Source: Vicinamibacteria bacterium (GTDB taxonomy: Bacteria > Acidobacteriota > Vicinamibacteria > Vicinamibacterales > UBA8438). Taken from it: DNA of 33,003 bases. The notes under the pieces are model-generated. The model did no database searches and was not told the origin of the DNA. It was given only the letters and a program-made list of their open reading frames with translations. Of the stretch, positions 7,639-14,936 are shown piece by piece (positions within the stretch are counted from its first letter, which is position 1; every line of letters begins with the position of its first letter). Position numbers and translations under genes: made by a program. The stretch lies in assembly GCA_022821235.1 (NCBI GenBank), contig JAJEEA010000291.1:1-33003 (forward strand), written 5' to 3'.

Positions 7639-8127
7639 ATGAGGAACCTCAACACCCGGCGCTGGTCGACCCCGCTCACGATGGGCGCGGGCCTCTTCGT
7701 CGTGATGACCGGCCTGCTCATGTTCTTCGTGGCGGAGCGGCCCTTCAAGTTGGCGCACGAGCTGGTCGGCATCGGGTTCTCCGCCGCCGTCGCCCTCCAC
7801 GTGCTGAGCCACTGGCGGTCGTTCGCCAACTACTTCGTCCAGCGCGGCGCCGTTCGCGTCCTCGCGCTCGCGTGGTCGATGGGCGCTGGCCTCATCGCGG
7901 CCTCGATGCTCCTGGGCACGGGAGACGCCGAGGAGCTGATCGTCGAGAGAATGGACGCCGTTCCCCTCGAGGTGCTCGCGCCGGTCGCCGGGCTCGACGT
8001 GAGCGAGCTCGTCGATCGCCTCGGCGCCGAGGGCCTCGTCGTCGACGACCCCGGGATGTCGGTCCGGCAACTGGCCGAGCGCAACGACGCCGAGGCGGAC
8101 GACATTCTCGTCTCGGTGTTCCGCTAG
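7639..8127 (+). CDS. DUF4405 cytochrome-b-like membrane protein
   Basis: A 162-residue protein with AGGGAG upstream of the ATG at 7639. Three or so hydrophobic segments fill residues 11-95 (MGAGLFVVMTGLLMFFV, GIGFSAAVALHVL, LALAWSMGAGLIAASMLL). Conserved histidines H40 (LAHELVG), H54 and H58 (ALHVLSHWRSF) are placed as in DUF4405 and related four-helix membrane cytochromes, where they are proposed heme ligands. The C-terminal soluble part (LDVSELVDRLGAEGLVV) resembles a small helical domain often fused to this module. It may pass electrons between the quinone pool and the exported proteins encoded upstream; this is inference. Its end overlaps the convergent gene by four bases. Confidence 0.8.
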   Translation: MRNLNTRRWSTPLTMGAGLFVVMTGLLMFFVAERPFKLAHELVGIGFSAAVALHVLSHWRSFANYFVQRGAVRVLALAWSMGAGLIAASMLLGTGDAEELIVERMDAVPLEVLAPVAGLDVSELVDRLGAEGLVVDDPGMSVRQLAERNDAEADDILVSVFR

Positions 8128-8393
8128 TCCGGAAACGCTTCGAGAAAGTGCACCTCGCCGTCGAGGGCGCCGGCTTCGACGCCCACCGCCGCCGCCTCCG
8201 GCGACGCCATGTACGCCTCGGCTCTCTCCCGGTCCTCGACGTCCAGCAGAAAGTAGACCTCATCGGGTGCGTCGACCGAGCGCCACACGTGAAGGACGGT
8301 CAGGCCCGCCGCCGTACCCGCGGCGGCCTGGGCGTCGAAGACGCGCTTCCATCGGTCGGCGTCCTTCACGCGATTGCGAACCAGCAACACCAT
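8124..8393 (-). CDS. Small dimeric alpha/beta-barrel-type protein
   Basis: An 89-residue protein with an intact frame and AGAAGGACG just before its ATG. The pattern is beta-strand (MVLLVRNRV), helix (ADRWKRVFDAQ), strands (LTVLHVWRSV, EVYFLLDV), helix (RERAEAYMASPEAAAV), strand (GEVHFLEAF). This is the ferredoxin-like fold of antibiotic-biosynthesis-monooxygenase, Dabb and DUF3764-type proteins, which usually work as dimers. No catalytic residue is clear, so only the fold can be suggested. Its stop lies four bases inside the convergent DUF4405 gene. A 45-bp repeat separates it from the universal stress gene upstream. Confidence 0.75.
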   Translation of the reverse strand: MVLLVRNRVKDADRWKRVFDAQAAAGTAAGLTVLHVWRSVDAPDEVYFLLDVEDRERAEAYMASPEAAAVGVEAGALDGEVHFLEAFPD

Positions 8394-8410
8394 CGTCCTT
8401 CTCCATTCAT

Positions 8411-8487
8411 GAGTCGCCGCTCGTCGCCGTTGAGCCCGACCCCTCTCCCATTCCCGAGTCGCTGCTCGTCGCCGTTGAGCCCGACCC
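8411..8487. repeat. 45-bp tandem repeat
   Basis: A 45-bp unit at 8411-8455 is followed by the first 32 bp of a second unit (8456-8487), with one difference in 32. The core is CTCGTCGCCGTTGAGCCC. It lies in the 123-bp space between two minus-strand genes. It has no obvious hairpin, and its function is unknown. Confidence 0.9.
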
Positions 8488-8516
8488 GTGAAAGCGGGAG
8501 GGCTTCGCCTCGCCCC

Positions 8517-8987
8517 TCACTCGGCGGCCGGCGGCGCCGGCATCTCGAACTCATGCCCCGGCTGCCTCACCGTGAGCACGGGGCAGGGCGCCTTGCGCAC
8601 CACCTTCTCGGCCACGCTGCCGAGCAGCAGGTGCCGGACCGGGCCGCGCCCGTGCGTGCCCATCACGATCAGGTCGACGGCGTTGTCGATGGCGTAGCGG
8701 ACGATCTCGACGAACGCGTGGCCGATGCGGAGCGCCCGCACCGTCTCGACGTCTCCCAGGGAGACCTGATCGAGATGGCGCTCGGCGTCGGCCTGCCACT
8801 TCTCGAGCAGGTCGGAGACGATGGGCGCCGCCGCCCCCACCGCCCAGTCCTGCGGCGTCGGGTCGGGTACGACGTACAGCACGTGCACCTCGGCCCCGAA
8901 CCGTTCCGCCATCTCGCGGGCGTAGCCGAGGGCGTGCCGGGCGGTGTCGCTGAAGTCGGTCGGCAGCAGGATGCGCTTCAAGGTCAT
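8517..8987 (-). CDS. Universal stress protein (UspA family)
   Basis: A 156-residue single-domain Usp protein. It opens with the standard first strand and loop KRILLPTDFSDTARHAL. Near the end it has the nucleotide-binding signature GTHGRGPVRHLLLGS, matching G-2x-G-9x-G(S/T), followed by VAEKVVRKAPCPVLTV. Members with this motif normally bind ATP and act in stress or low-energy survival. The C-terminal tail (PAPPAAE) is slightly longer than usual. It lies beside a multiheme cytochrome gene on the same strand, but 313 bp separate them, so a shared transcript is uncertain. Confidence 0.95.
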   Translation of the reverse strand: MTLKRILLPTDFSDTARHALGYAREMAERFGAEVHVLYVVPDPTPQDWAVGAAAPIVSDLLEKWQADAERHLDQVSLGDVETVRALRIGHAFVEIVRYAIDNAVDLIVMGTHGRGPVRHLLLGSVAEKVVRKAPCPVLTVRQPGHEFEMPAPPAAE

Positions 8988-9300
8988 GTGGGAGATCTCC
9001 GTGCGGGAGTCGCGCCGCCCCGCGAGGGCTCGCCGGTTCGCCGTTCATCGCGCCCCTGGCGGACGGGCTGCGGCGGGCGGTGCGGGCGCCGATGGTCGTG
9101 GCCGGCGCCGCGGTGTTGACGGCGGCCGTGACCCTGCCGCCGGGGGGCCTCGGGAGAGCCCTCGACCTCGGGGAGCACGGGCGGCTGGGTCGCCGACTGC
9201 CCCGGCGGGCGTGGGCAGCCGGCCCCCGCGTCGGCCCTCCGGGGCGAGGTGGACACCCGGGGGCGGTCGGGGGAGAACCGCGGGTCGGCTGCTCGGACCG
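8988..9300. other. 313-bp intergenic region, no gene supported
   Basis: The space lies between the start of the Usp gene and the end of the multiheme cytochrome gene. It contains open frames on both strands, but these are rich in arginine, glycine and proline as expected from GC-rich non-coding DNA, and none matches a known family. No clear promoter, terminator or RNA structure was seen. Confidence 0.5.
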
Positions 9301-10089
9301 TCACCGCGACGGGTTGACCAGCTCGCTCAGCAGGGCGGCCACGCGTTCCCGCGCCGTGGCCAGCCGCTCCTCGAGCTGGTCGAAGACGAAGCGGTGGCCG
9401 GCCTGCCGCGCCTCTATCAGGGGCACCTCGGTCTGCTGATACGCGGTCTCGAGCGCTCGCCGGCGCTCGCCGTCGCGCACCCGGTCGATCAGGTGCCGGG
9501 CCGCGTCGAGCGACTCCCGCACCTCGCCGATGCCCTCGAGCAGGAGCCGCGCGTCGGCCGCGCGCCCGGGGCGGGGCTCGATGCCGTCGGGGCCGTGGCA
9601 CGCCGCGCACCGGCGCTCGAGCCCCTCGGGCGACAGCAGCCGCCCGGTGACGCTGCCGTGGCAGGTCGAGCAGGTCGGGCCCCGCCGGTCGCCCTGCATG
9701 AGCATCTCGTGATGACGGCTCGACTGGAAGTTGGCGTAGGGGCCGATGTGACAGGCGCCGCACGTCGACGGCAGCCGGGTGCGGTGGACGGGGCTCGACG
9801 GGTTCTGGCTGCCCAGTATCCCCTGATGCGCCTGCAGCGACTCGAACGTGTCGGGGTTGCCGCCGTGACAGCGGTCGCACCCCACGTTGGCCCGCCGGTG
9901 CGGCGACAGGCTCCACTCGTGCAGGTGGCTCTGCGCCGGCTCGGTGTAGGGGTTGGCGAAGTGGCAGTCGGCGCACCGGCTCTGGTTGAGCTGGGCCAGG
10001 GCCGCCGGCGTGCCGACCGTTCCAAGGATGGCCGCGGCGGCTGCCAAAGACAGCAGGTATCTCATCGTGGTCGTCTTGGTTGAAGCCAT
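9301..10089 (-). CDS. Periplasmic five-heme cytochrome c
   Basis: A 262-residue exported protein with a signal peptide (LLSLAAAAAILGTVGTPAALA). It has five CxxCH heme-attachment motifs with first cysteines at about residues 39 (CADCH), 71 (CDRCH), 110 (CGACH), 140 (CSTCH) and 161 (CAACH). Extra histidines (HLHEW, SPHRR, SRHHEM) could be second axial ligands. The last 90 residues carry no heme motif and are mainly helical and charged (RHLIDRVRDGERRRALE). This pattern fits small multiheme electron carriers of the cytochrome c3/c7 or NapC-like type rather than a defined reductase. The start could also be the ATG eight codons later (MRYLL), just before the hydrophobic part. It probably moves electrons in the periplasm. 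Confidence 0.9.
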   Translation of the reverse strand: MASTKTTTMRYLLSLAAAAAILGTVGTPAALAQLNQSRCADCHFANPYTEPAQSHLHEWSLSPHRRANVGCDRCHGGNPDTFESLQAHQGILGSQNPSSPVHRTRLPSTCGACHIGPYANFQSSRHHEMLMQGDRRGPTCSTCHGSVTGRLLSPEGLERRCAACHGPDGIEPRPGRAADARLLLEGIGEVRESLDAARHLIDRVRDGERRRALETAYQQTEVPLIEARQAGHRFVFDQLEERLATARERVAALLSELVNPSR

Positions 10090-10137
10090 GTCTCTGTCCT
10101 CGACCGGATCTGCGGCGCGGCGGAACCGGCGATCCCC

Positions 10138-10192
10138 GGGCGCCGCGAGCTCCTCCGGGCGCCGCGAGCCGGTCCCTCTGGGCGCCGCGAGC
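10138..10192. repeat. Three copies of a 13-bp motif
   Basis: GGGCGCCGCGAGC occurs at 10138, 10157 and 10180, in the 198-bp space between the cytochrome and ArsI-like genes. The spacing is irregular (19 and 23 bp). GGCGCC in each copy is palindromic. The arrangement might be a run of binding sites or a slippage product; the sequence does not decide. Confidence 0.75.
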
Positions 10193-10287
10193 CCAGTACC
10201 AGCAGGATACTACTTCCGCCGCCGTCGGCCCATCGAGCCCGACCCGGATACCGTCGAGTCGTCGCGGGGCTCGCGCCGGCGCGCAGC

Positions 10288-10728
10288 TCACGAGCAGCAG
10301 GTCGCGGACCCGTCGTCGATGGCGGCGCGGGACGGATTGGCGCCGACGACCCTCTTGTCGAGCTGGCCGGCGTCTCCCGACTTGACGTACCACTCCCAGC
10401 GGGCGCCGTCGGGATCGGCGAGCCAGGTCTCCGTCTTCTCGGCGTAGCAGCAGACGGTGTCCTCGACGCCGGTCGTCTCGAGCCCGGCCCCGCTCAGGCG
10501 CCGTTCCGCCGAGGCGACCTCCTCGGCCGTCTCGACCTCGACGCCCAGGTGGTTGAGGGTCGCGCCCTCCGGACCCTCGAAGAGAACCAGCTTCAGCGGC
10601 GGATCGGCGATGGCGAAGTTCGCGTAGCCGGGCTTCACCTTCGCGGGCGGCGTGTCGAACAGCCGGGCGTAGAAGGCTATCGCCTTGTCGAGGTCGGTCA
10701 CGTTGATGGCGAGCTGTACACGGGACAT
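10288..10728 (-). CDS. ArsI/CadI family metalloenzyme (VOC fold)
   Basis: A 146-residue vicinal-oxygen-chelate protein. AGGAG precedes the ATG at 10728. The start MSRVQLAINVTDLDKAI and the block PAKVKPGYANFAIADPP are diagnostic for ArsI/CadI. The expected metal ligands are Q5, H60 (LNHLGVE) and E112 (WEWY). The vicinal cysteines C93-C94 (TVCCYAEK) and the terminal CC pair (SATCCS) match the trivalent-arsenic binding cysteines of ArsI, which splits the carbon-arsenic bond of methylarsenite or aromatic arsenicals. CadI members are cadmium-induced. No arsR, arsM or arsP gene lies nearby, which is unusual for this family. Substrate is inferred from residues only. Confidence 0.88.
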   Translation of the reverse strand: MSRVQLAINVTDLDKAIAFYARLFDTPPAKVKPGYANFAIADPPLKLVLFEGPEGATLNHLGVEVETAEEVASAERRLSGAGLETTGVEDTVCCYAEKTETWLADPDGARWEWYVKSGDAGQLDKRVVGANPSRAAIDDGSATCCS

Positions 10729-11402
10729 GAGGGGCTCCTGATGTCGTGCCGCCGACCCCTGCCGAGACGATGGGCGCAGTGCGCCGAGTGATCCGATGAC
10801 GACGCGGGGCCGATGCAGCAGCGCCGATTGACGTTTGCGACACGTGCCGGGCCGGTCGCTCCGGCCATTGACTACCCATTGTACCAACGCCCGCGGCGGG
10901 ACCCGGCGCCGCTGGTCACGGCCTCGTGACCCGTGTTCCTGTGAATCGGTGGTCGGGCGGGGGGATCAGGTAGGTTCCGGACAGCGCGACCCGCCCGCCG
11001 GAGCAAGCCACGAGGGCCACGGCGCATGCGCTGTCCCGGCGGGTGGTTGCGCTCGCCCGGGGCATCCGCCTTGACGCAGAGCACAGCTTCCACAGGCCCT
11101 TGCGCTCCTCCGGGGCGAGACCGGGGTTGCCGACGTGGTACGAAGCTCCGTCTCGTACAAGGCCTTCAGACCTTCAGACTGTCACGAGGGTCAGCTCCCT
11201 GGAGGACGAGCCTGGGACAGCATCGACCTCCCGTCAAGCAGGTCAACATGAAGCCCTCCCTTCGTCCGGGAAGTCGTCAACGCCGCGGCCGGCGTTCCCA
11301 TCAAGGCGCGCGTGCTCGTCGGCCCGAGACCCGCGCACGACTCGCAATCGTCGGAGCGATGTGATCGGAACACCCCGCTGAGAATCCCCGACCCGCAGCG
11401 TG
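10729..11402. other. 674-bp region without a supported gene
   Basis: No frame here matches a family I know. Features seen are an inverted repeat GGACAGCGC (10979-10987) with GCGCTGTCC (11028-11036) and a hairpin GTACGA (11138-11143) with TCGTAC (11153-11158). The inverted repeat shares its GGACAG start with the elements at 7299 and 29364 but not the body. Short open frames exist on both strands (for example 10966-11160 minus and 11243-11364 plus) and are too short and biased to call. It may hold the remains of a decayed gene or mobile element. Confidence 0.4.
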
Positions 11403-11981
11403 TCAGGGCCAGAGGTCGGCGAGGCTGAAGCGAGCGGCCTCGAACGGGGGGATCCGGACGTCGGCGTCGTCGGCAACGGTCGCGATCCTCGACCACTCCC
11501 CTGCGGTGAGCTCGAACGCATCGAGGGTGCGTCCGGCGTGGTCGACGAGCCACAGGTGACGCACACCCTCCCGGGCGTACACCGGACGCTTGGCCTCGAG
11601 GTCGAGCTTACGAGTCGAGGGCGAGAGGATCTCGCAGACCCAGTCCGGCGCGAGGGTGAAGTACGCGTTCTCGGGATACTTCGGCATGCGGGTCCGGCGC
11701 CAACCAGCGACGTCGGGAACGAGGATGTCGTCTGCGAGATGCAGCTCGGGCTCGTCGATGATCCACCAACCGCCCGGGCCGCCCCGGCCGAGATGGAACG
11801 GTACGGTGAGTTGGCTGCCGAGCAGCGACGAGGCCAGCGCATGCGGCGCCGCCGGGCGTGGATTGGTGTAGAGCAGGCCGTCGACGATCTCGGCCACTTG
11901 GTGGGGCGGGGCGTCGAGGACGTCCTGGTACGTCGCCCGTGGCCGTGCTTCGGGTTCTGGTCTTTGGGTTGCCGTGGTCAT
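11403..11981 (-). CDS. Uma2 family nuclease-like protein (DUF820)
   Basis: A 192-residue protein with the PD-(D/E)xK fold of the Uma2/DUF820 family. Landmarks are E31 (QVAEIVDG), PHALASSLLGSQL, the conserved D90 (ILVPDVAGWRR), E117 (PDWVCEILSPST) and the following basic block (RKLDLEAKRPVYAREGVRHLWLVD). D90 and E117 are the likely metal ligands. Family members are abundant in cyanobacteria, Acidobacteriota and Planctomycetota, and most are annotated as putative restriction endonucleases without biochemical proof. The ATG at 11981 is chosen because the region upstream does not resemble the family. It is one of three distinct Uma2 genes in this window. Confidence 0.88.
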   Translation of the reverse strand: MTTATQRPEPEARPRATYQDVLDAPPHQVAEIVDGLLYTNPRPAAPHALASSLLGSQLTVPFHLGRGGPGGWWIIDEPELHLADDILVPDVAGWRRTRMPKYPENAYFTLAPDWVCEILSPSTRKLDLEAKRPVYAREGVRHLWLVDHAGRTLDAFELTAGEWSRIATVADDADVRIPPFEAARFSLADLWP

Positions 11982-12108
11982 GGCGTGGCGCCTACCCGTT
12001 GGTCCAGTGTACACGCGATGCGTCTCCGATCGCTGATCGCCGACTCGGTGTCGAGATTCCGGCTCGCGGCGAGCCGCTTCGGGCGCCACCAACCCCCGGA
12101 CGACAGGA

Positions 12109-12143
12109 AGGCGGCCGCCGGCGCTATCTGCGGGCGGCCGCCT
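12109..12143 (-). terminator. Hairpin at the end of the SPFH gene
   Basis: AGGCGGCCGCC (12109-12119) and GGCGGCCGCCT (12133-12143) form an 11-bp perfect stem with a 13-nt loop. The stem spans the stop codon of the SPFH gene (12124-12126), so the right arm is coding sequence. No T-run follows on the minus strand. It could end transcription or protect the mRNA end. Confidence 0.45.
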
Positions 12144-13023
12144 CGTTCCCCGTGATGATGGCGTCGCGCAACTGCGAGGAGATGTCCCCCACGTGGCCCG
12201 GCGAGTGGGGCAGCAGGATGGTGTTGGCCTTCGACGACTGGCCGATGTCCTTGAGCATGTCGAAGTACTGCGTCATCAGGATCAGGTTCATGACGTCCTG
12301 CGCCGACGTGCCGGGGACGGTCCGCTGGAACTCGTCCACCGACTCGCGCAGCCCCTCGACGATGGCCTGCCGCTGATCGGCGACGCCCTTGCCGGACAGT
12401 GCCTTCGCCTCGGCGTCGGCCTCGGCCACCTTCACCTGCATGATCTTCTCGGCCTCGCCCTTCTCGGTGGCCGCCGCGCGCATGCGTTGCGCGGCGGTGA
12501 TCTCGTTCATGGCCTCCTTGACCTTGGCGTCGGGGTCGATGTCGGTGACCAGGGTCTTGACGATGCCGTAGCCGAAGTCGTCCATCACCTGCGACAGCTC
12601 GGCCTTGACGGCGCCGGCGATCTCGTCCTTCTTCTCGAAGACGTCGTCGAGCTTGATCTTGGGCACCCGCGCCCGCACGACGTCGAAGACGAACGCCTTG
12701 ATCTGGTTGACGGGGTCGTCGAGCTTGTAGAACGCGTCGTACACCTTGTCGGCGAGCACGTAGTACTGCACGGAGACGATGACGCGTACGAAGACGTTGT
12801 CGCGGGTCTTCGTCTCGACCTCGACGTCGAGCTGCTGCACCCGCAGGTTGACGGTGCCGGCGACCTTCTCGATGAACGGGATCCTGACGTGAAGGCCCGC
12901 CTCGGCGAGGCGGTCGAACTTGCCGAGCCGCTGCACGACGGAGACGGTCTGCTGCTGAACGATGAAGAAGAACGGGCCGACGGTGGCGGCGAAGTGGTCG
13001 CGTCTCGGCATCAGGCTCGGCAT
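12124..13023 (-). CDS. SPFH/band 7 domain protein
   Basis: A 299-residue stomatin/HIR-like protein. GGGAG lies upstream of the ATG at 13023. After a short hydrophobic start (FAATVGPFFFIVQQQ) the SPFH domain runs from about residue 22 to 200. Recognisable parts are TVSVVQRLGKFDRLAEAGLH, IPFIEKVAGTVNLRVQQLDV, TRDNVFVRVIVSVQYYV and GYGIVKTLVTDIDPDAKVKEAMNEI. A charged coiled-coil follows (ATEKGEAEKIMQVKVAEADAEAKAL), then a tail with NTILLPHSPG. Such proteins form large ring-like assemblies on membranes and organise lipid or protease complexes. No NfeD or FtsH-type partner gene is adjacent, so the specific role is unknown. Confidence 0.95.
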   Translation of the reverse strand: MPSLMPRRDHFAATVGPFFFIVQQQTVSVVQRLGKFDRLAEAGLHVRIPFIEKVAGTVNLRVQQLDVEVETKTRDNVFVRVIVSVQYYVLADKVYDAFYKLDDPVNQIKAFVFDVVRARVPKIKLDDVFEKKDEIAGAVKAELSQVMDDFGYGIVKTLVTDIDPDAKVKEAMNEITAAQRMRAAATEKGEAEKIMQVKVAEADAEAKALSGKGVADQRQAIVEGLRESVDEFQRTVPGTSAQDVMNLILMTQYFDMLKDIGQSSKANTILLPHSPGHVGDISSQLRDAIITGNEAAARR

Positions 13024-13248
13024 GTGCGGGGTCTCCCTGCTGCGGCGGTCTCCGGCGGTCCGGCCAGGCGCCGTCGTCCACGACGAGCGGGGCGGCCGGT
13101 CCGTCGCCTCTCGGAGAGGATACGCCGCCGTGCCGGATTTGTTCGCGGCGGCCGGCCGTTCCGCCGCTGCAGGATTGCGTCTGAGCCGGCGCGGGTGTAC
13201 CCTGCGGCTACGCACAGTGGTTCGTTCAGGACGGCAGGAGGTCTGGGC

Positions 13249-13659
13249 ATGAGAATGCTGTCTGTCGGCGTCGCGGCTCTCGGGGTGCTGCTGGCGGGGG
13301 CGGGGGTGTCGGCGCACCACTCGTTCTCGGCCGAGTTCGACATCGACCAGCCGGTCACGCTGAAGGGCACGCTGACCGAGCTGGAGTGGGTGAACCCGCA
13401 CGGGTGGATCCACATGGACGTCGCCGGCCCCGACGGGGCGGTGGTGAACTGGGCGGTCGAGCTGGGCAATCCGACCGCGCTGCTGCGGCGCGGCCTGCGG
13501 CGGAGCGACTTTCCGCCGGGCCTGGAGATCGTGGTCGAAGGCTACAAGGCCAAGGACGCGACGCCGACGGCCAACGGCATCACCATCACCTTCCCCGACG
13601 GCCGCAACCTGTTCGCGGGCTCGTCGGGAACCGGCGCGCCGGAGCCGAACCCGCGCTAG
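13249..13659 (+). CDS. DUF6152 family exported protein
   Basis: A 136-residue exported protein. AGGAGG lies upstream of the ATG at 13249. The signal peptide (SVGVAALGVLLAGAGVSA) is followed immediately by HHSFSAEFD, a hallmark of the DUF6152 family. Other landmarks are KGTLTELEWVNPHGWIHMDV and the GYKAKDATPTANGITI block. The double histidine at the mature N-terminus is a possible metal site, an idea from its position rather than known biochemistry. In Acidobacteriota such genes often stand beside PQQ enzymes and exported proteins, as here. A strong hairpin overlaps the stop codon. Confidence 0.88.
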   Translation: MRMLSVGVAALGVLLAGAGVSAHHSFSAEFDIDQPVTLKGTLTELEWVNPHGWIHMDVAGPDGAVVNWAVELGNPTALLRRGLRRSDFPPGLEIVVEGYKAKDATPTANGITITFPDGRNLFAGSSGTGAPEPNPR

Positions 13660-13693
13660 GCGTCTGCGCCGTGGTGGCACGGTGCAGACGCCT
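13658..13693 (+). terminator. Strong hairpin overlapping the DUF6152 stop codon
   Basis: AGGCGTCTGCGCCGTG (13658-13673) pairs with CACGGTGCAGACGCCT (13678-13693) over 16 bp with one G-U wobble and a GTGG loop. The left arm begins inside the TAG stop. No T-run follows. It is the first of three hairpins in this gap; the others are at 13749-13773 and about 13833-13849. Confidence 0.7.
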
Positions 13694-13825
13694 GGCAGGG
13701 TTGGTTGGGCGCCAAGCGGAGCCGTAGGCGACGATTGGCGGGTCAGGCGTCCGTGCCGTGCACCGGCACGGACTCGAGGAGGGTTGGCGGGCGCCCGGCG
13801 GAGCCGTGAGGCGACGGTGGGCGGG
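13681..13825. repeat. Hairpin-associated intergenic repeat, two copies
   Basis: Two related units follow each other. Each has a hairpin (13658-13693 and 13749-13773) followed by GGTTGG, GGGCGCC, GCGGAGCCGT and GGCGACG blocks. The second hairpin pairs GTCCGTGCCG with CGGCACGGAC. A related copy lies at 19313-19380. The units are intergenic and non-coding as far as I can tell. The rest of the 396-bp gap holds a third small hairpin (ATCTGCG with CGCAGAT) and the repeat at 13976. Confidence 0.75.
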
Positions 13826-13975
13826 CCGGGATATCTGCGCCGCGCAGATCGCGCGGACATGGCGCGGACTCCGTCGGCCACGCATGGGGGCCGGAAAACG
13901 CACGTGACGCGCCCCGTGCCGACGAGCCCGGCGGCCTTCGTCTCTCGCGCGTAGCGCTCCTCTCGTGGCCCCGGC

Positions 13976-14009
13976 GCGGGGGTCGGCGGAATGCGGGGGT
14001 CGGCGGAAT
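13976..14009. repeat. 17-bp perfect tandem repeat
   Basis: GCGGGGGTCGGCGGAAT occurs twice in direct succession at 13976-13992 and 13993-14009. It is 47 bp before the next start codon and runs into ACAGTCGG. AATACAG at the end is a weak -10 candidate. It may be a promoter-proximal duplication. Confidence 0.85.
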
Positions 14010-14055
14010 ACAGTCGGCGCGTCCAGGTGCGCCGGGCAGTCGGGCGGAGTTGCTG

Positions 14056-14856
14056 ATGACTATTGTCGGCCGTTGCAGACGAGGGTGCGGTGAGTGGGTT
14101 CTGGCGCTGAGCCTGCTCGTCGTCGGGGTGGGTGCAGGCCAGGCCCAGCCGGCGGAGTCCGGGACCTACGTGCCGCCGCGGACGAGCGACGGCCACCCCG
14201 ACCTGCAGGGCATCTGGCAGGCGCTGAACACCGCCGCGTGGGACCTCGAGGACCACTCGGGCAGCCGGGGCGTCCCCGCCGGCCAGGGCGTCGTGGTGGG
14301 CGGCGAGATTCCCTACCAGCCGTGGGCGCTGGAGCAGAAGCAGCGGAACTTCGAGGACCGGGCGACGGCCGACCCCGAGACCCGGTGCACGATGCCGGGA
14401 GTGCCGCGCATCACCTACATGCCCTTCCCGTTCAAGATCCTGCAGTTCTCCGAGCGCGTGCTCATCCTCTACGAGTACGTCCACGCCACCCGGACGGTGT
14501 ACATGGACGGAACGCCGCACCCAGAGGGGCACATCGATTTCTGGATGGGCGACTCGCGCGGCCGGTGGGAGGGGGACACCCTGGTCGTCGACGTGATCCA
14601 CTTCAACGACGAGACGTGGTTCGACCGGGCCGGCAACTTCCACAGCTCGGCCCTGCACGTGGTGGAGCGCTACACGCCGACCGGCCCCGACCACCTGCTG
14701 TACGAGGCCACCATCGAGGACCCGGAGGTGTTCACGCGGCCGTGGACCATCCGCATGCCGCTCTACCGGCGGCAGGAGGCCGGCGTCCAGCTTCTCGAGT
14801 ACGAGTGCTACGCCTACGCGGAGGAGGACCTCGCGGTCGGAGCGCGGCCGCAATGA
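14056..14856 (+). CDS. Secreted protein of unknown function, paralogue A
   Basis: A 266-residue protein with a signal peptide (VLALSLLVVGVGAGQAQ). CGGAG lies 6 bp before the ATG at 14056; a TTG at 14050 is a less likely start. The mature part starts with YVPPRTSDGHPDLQGIWQ and contains IPYQPWALEQKQ, DPETRCTMPGVPR and a long core GDSRGRWEGDTLVV, HFNDETWFDRAGNF, VVERYTPTGPDHLLYEA and EDPEVFTRPW. The protein encoded by the next gene shares this core, so the two are paralogues. I know the pattern as a common uncharacterised family in Acidobacteriota and can give no reaction. A beta-rich fold is likely. The neighbourhood (DUF6152, PQQ enzyme) suggests a periplasmic job. Confidence 0.8.
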   Translation: MTIVGRCRRGCGEWVLALSLLVVGVGAGQAQPAESGTYVPPRTSDGHPDLQGIWQALNTAAWDLEDHSGSRGVPAGQGVVVGGEIPYQPWALEQKQRNFEDRATADPETRCTMPGVPRITYMPFPFKILQFSERVLILYEYVHATRTVYMDGTPHPEGHIDFWMGDSRGRWEGDTLVVDVIHFNDETWFDRAGNFHSSALHVVERYTPTGPDHLLYEATIEDPEVFTRPWTIRMPLYRRQEAGVQLLEYECYAYAEEDLAVGARPQ

Positions 14857-14936
14857 TGCCTCGCCGCCCCGGGACGCCGGGCGGCGGTGATGGACCGACG
14901 GAAGGTCCGGGCGGGGCCCGGAGAGAGGCGCCGACG

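Noticed and set aside
9080-9439. A 119-codon plus-strand frame starting with a hydrophobic stretch
   Set aside because: It runs into the antisense of the multiheme cytochrome gene, lacks a ribosome-binding site and shows no family signature.
10872-11160. Short minus-strand frames between the ArsI-like and Uma2 genes
   Set aside because: One has a lipoprotein-like stretch (VALVACSGG) but no proper start, ribosome-binding site or family match.
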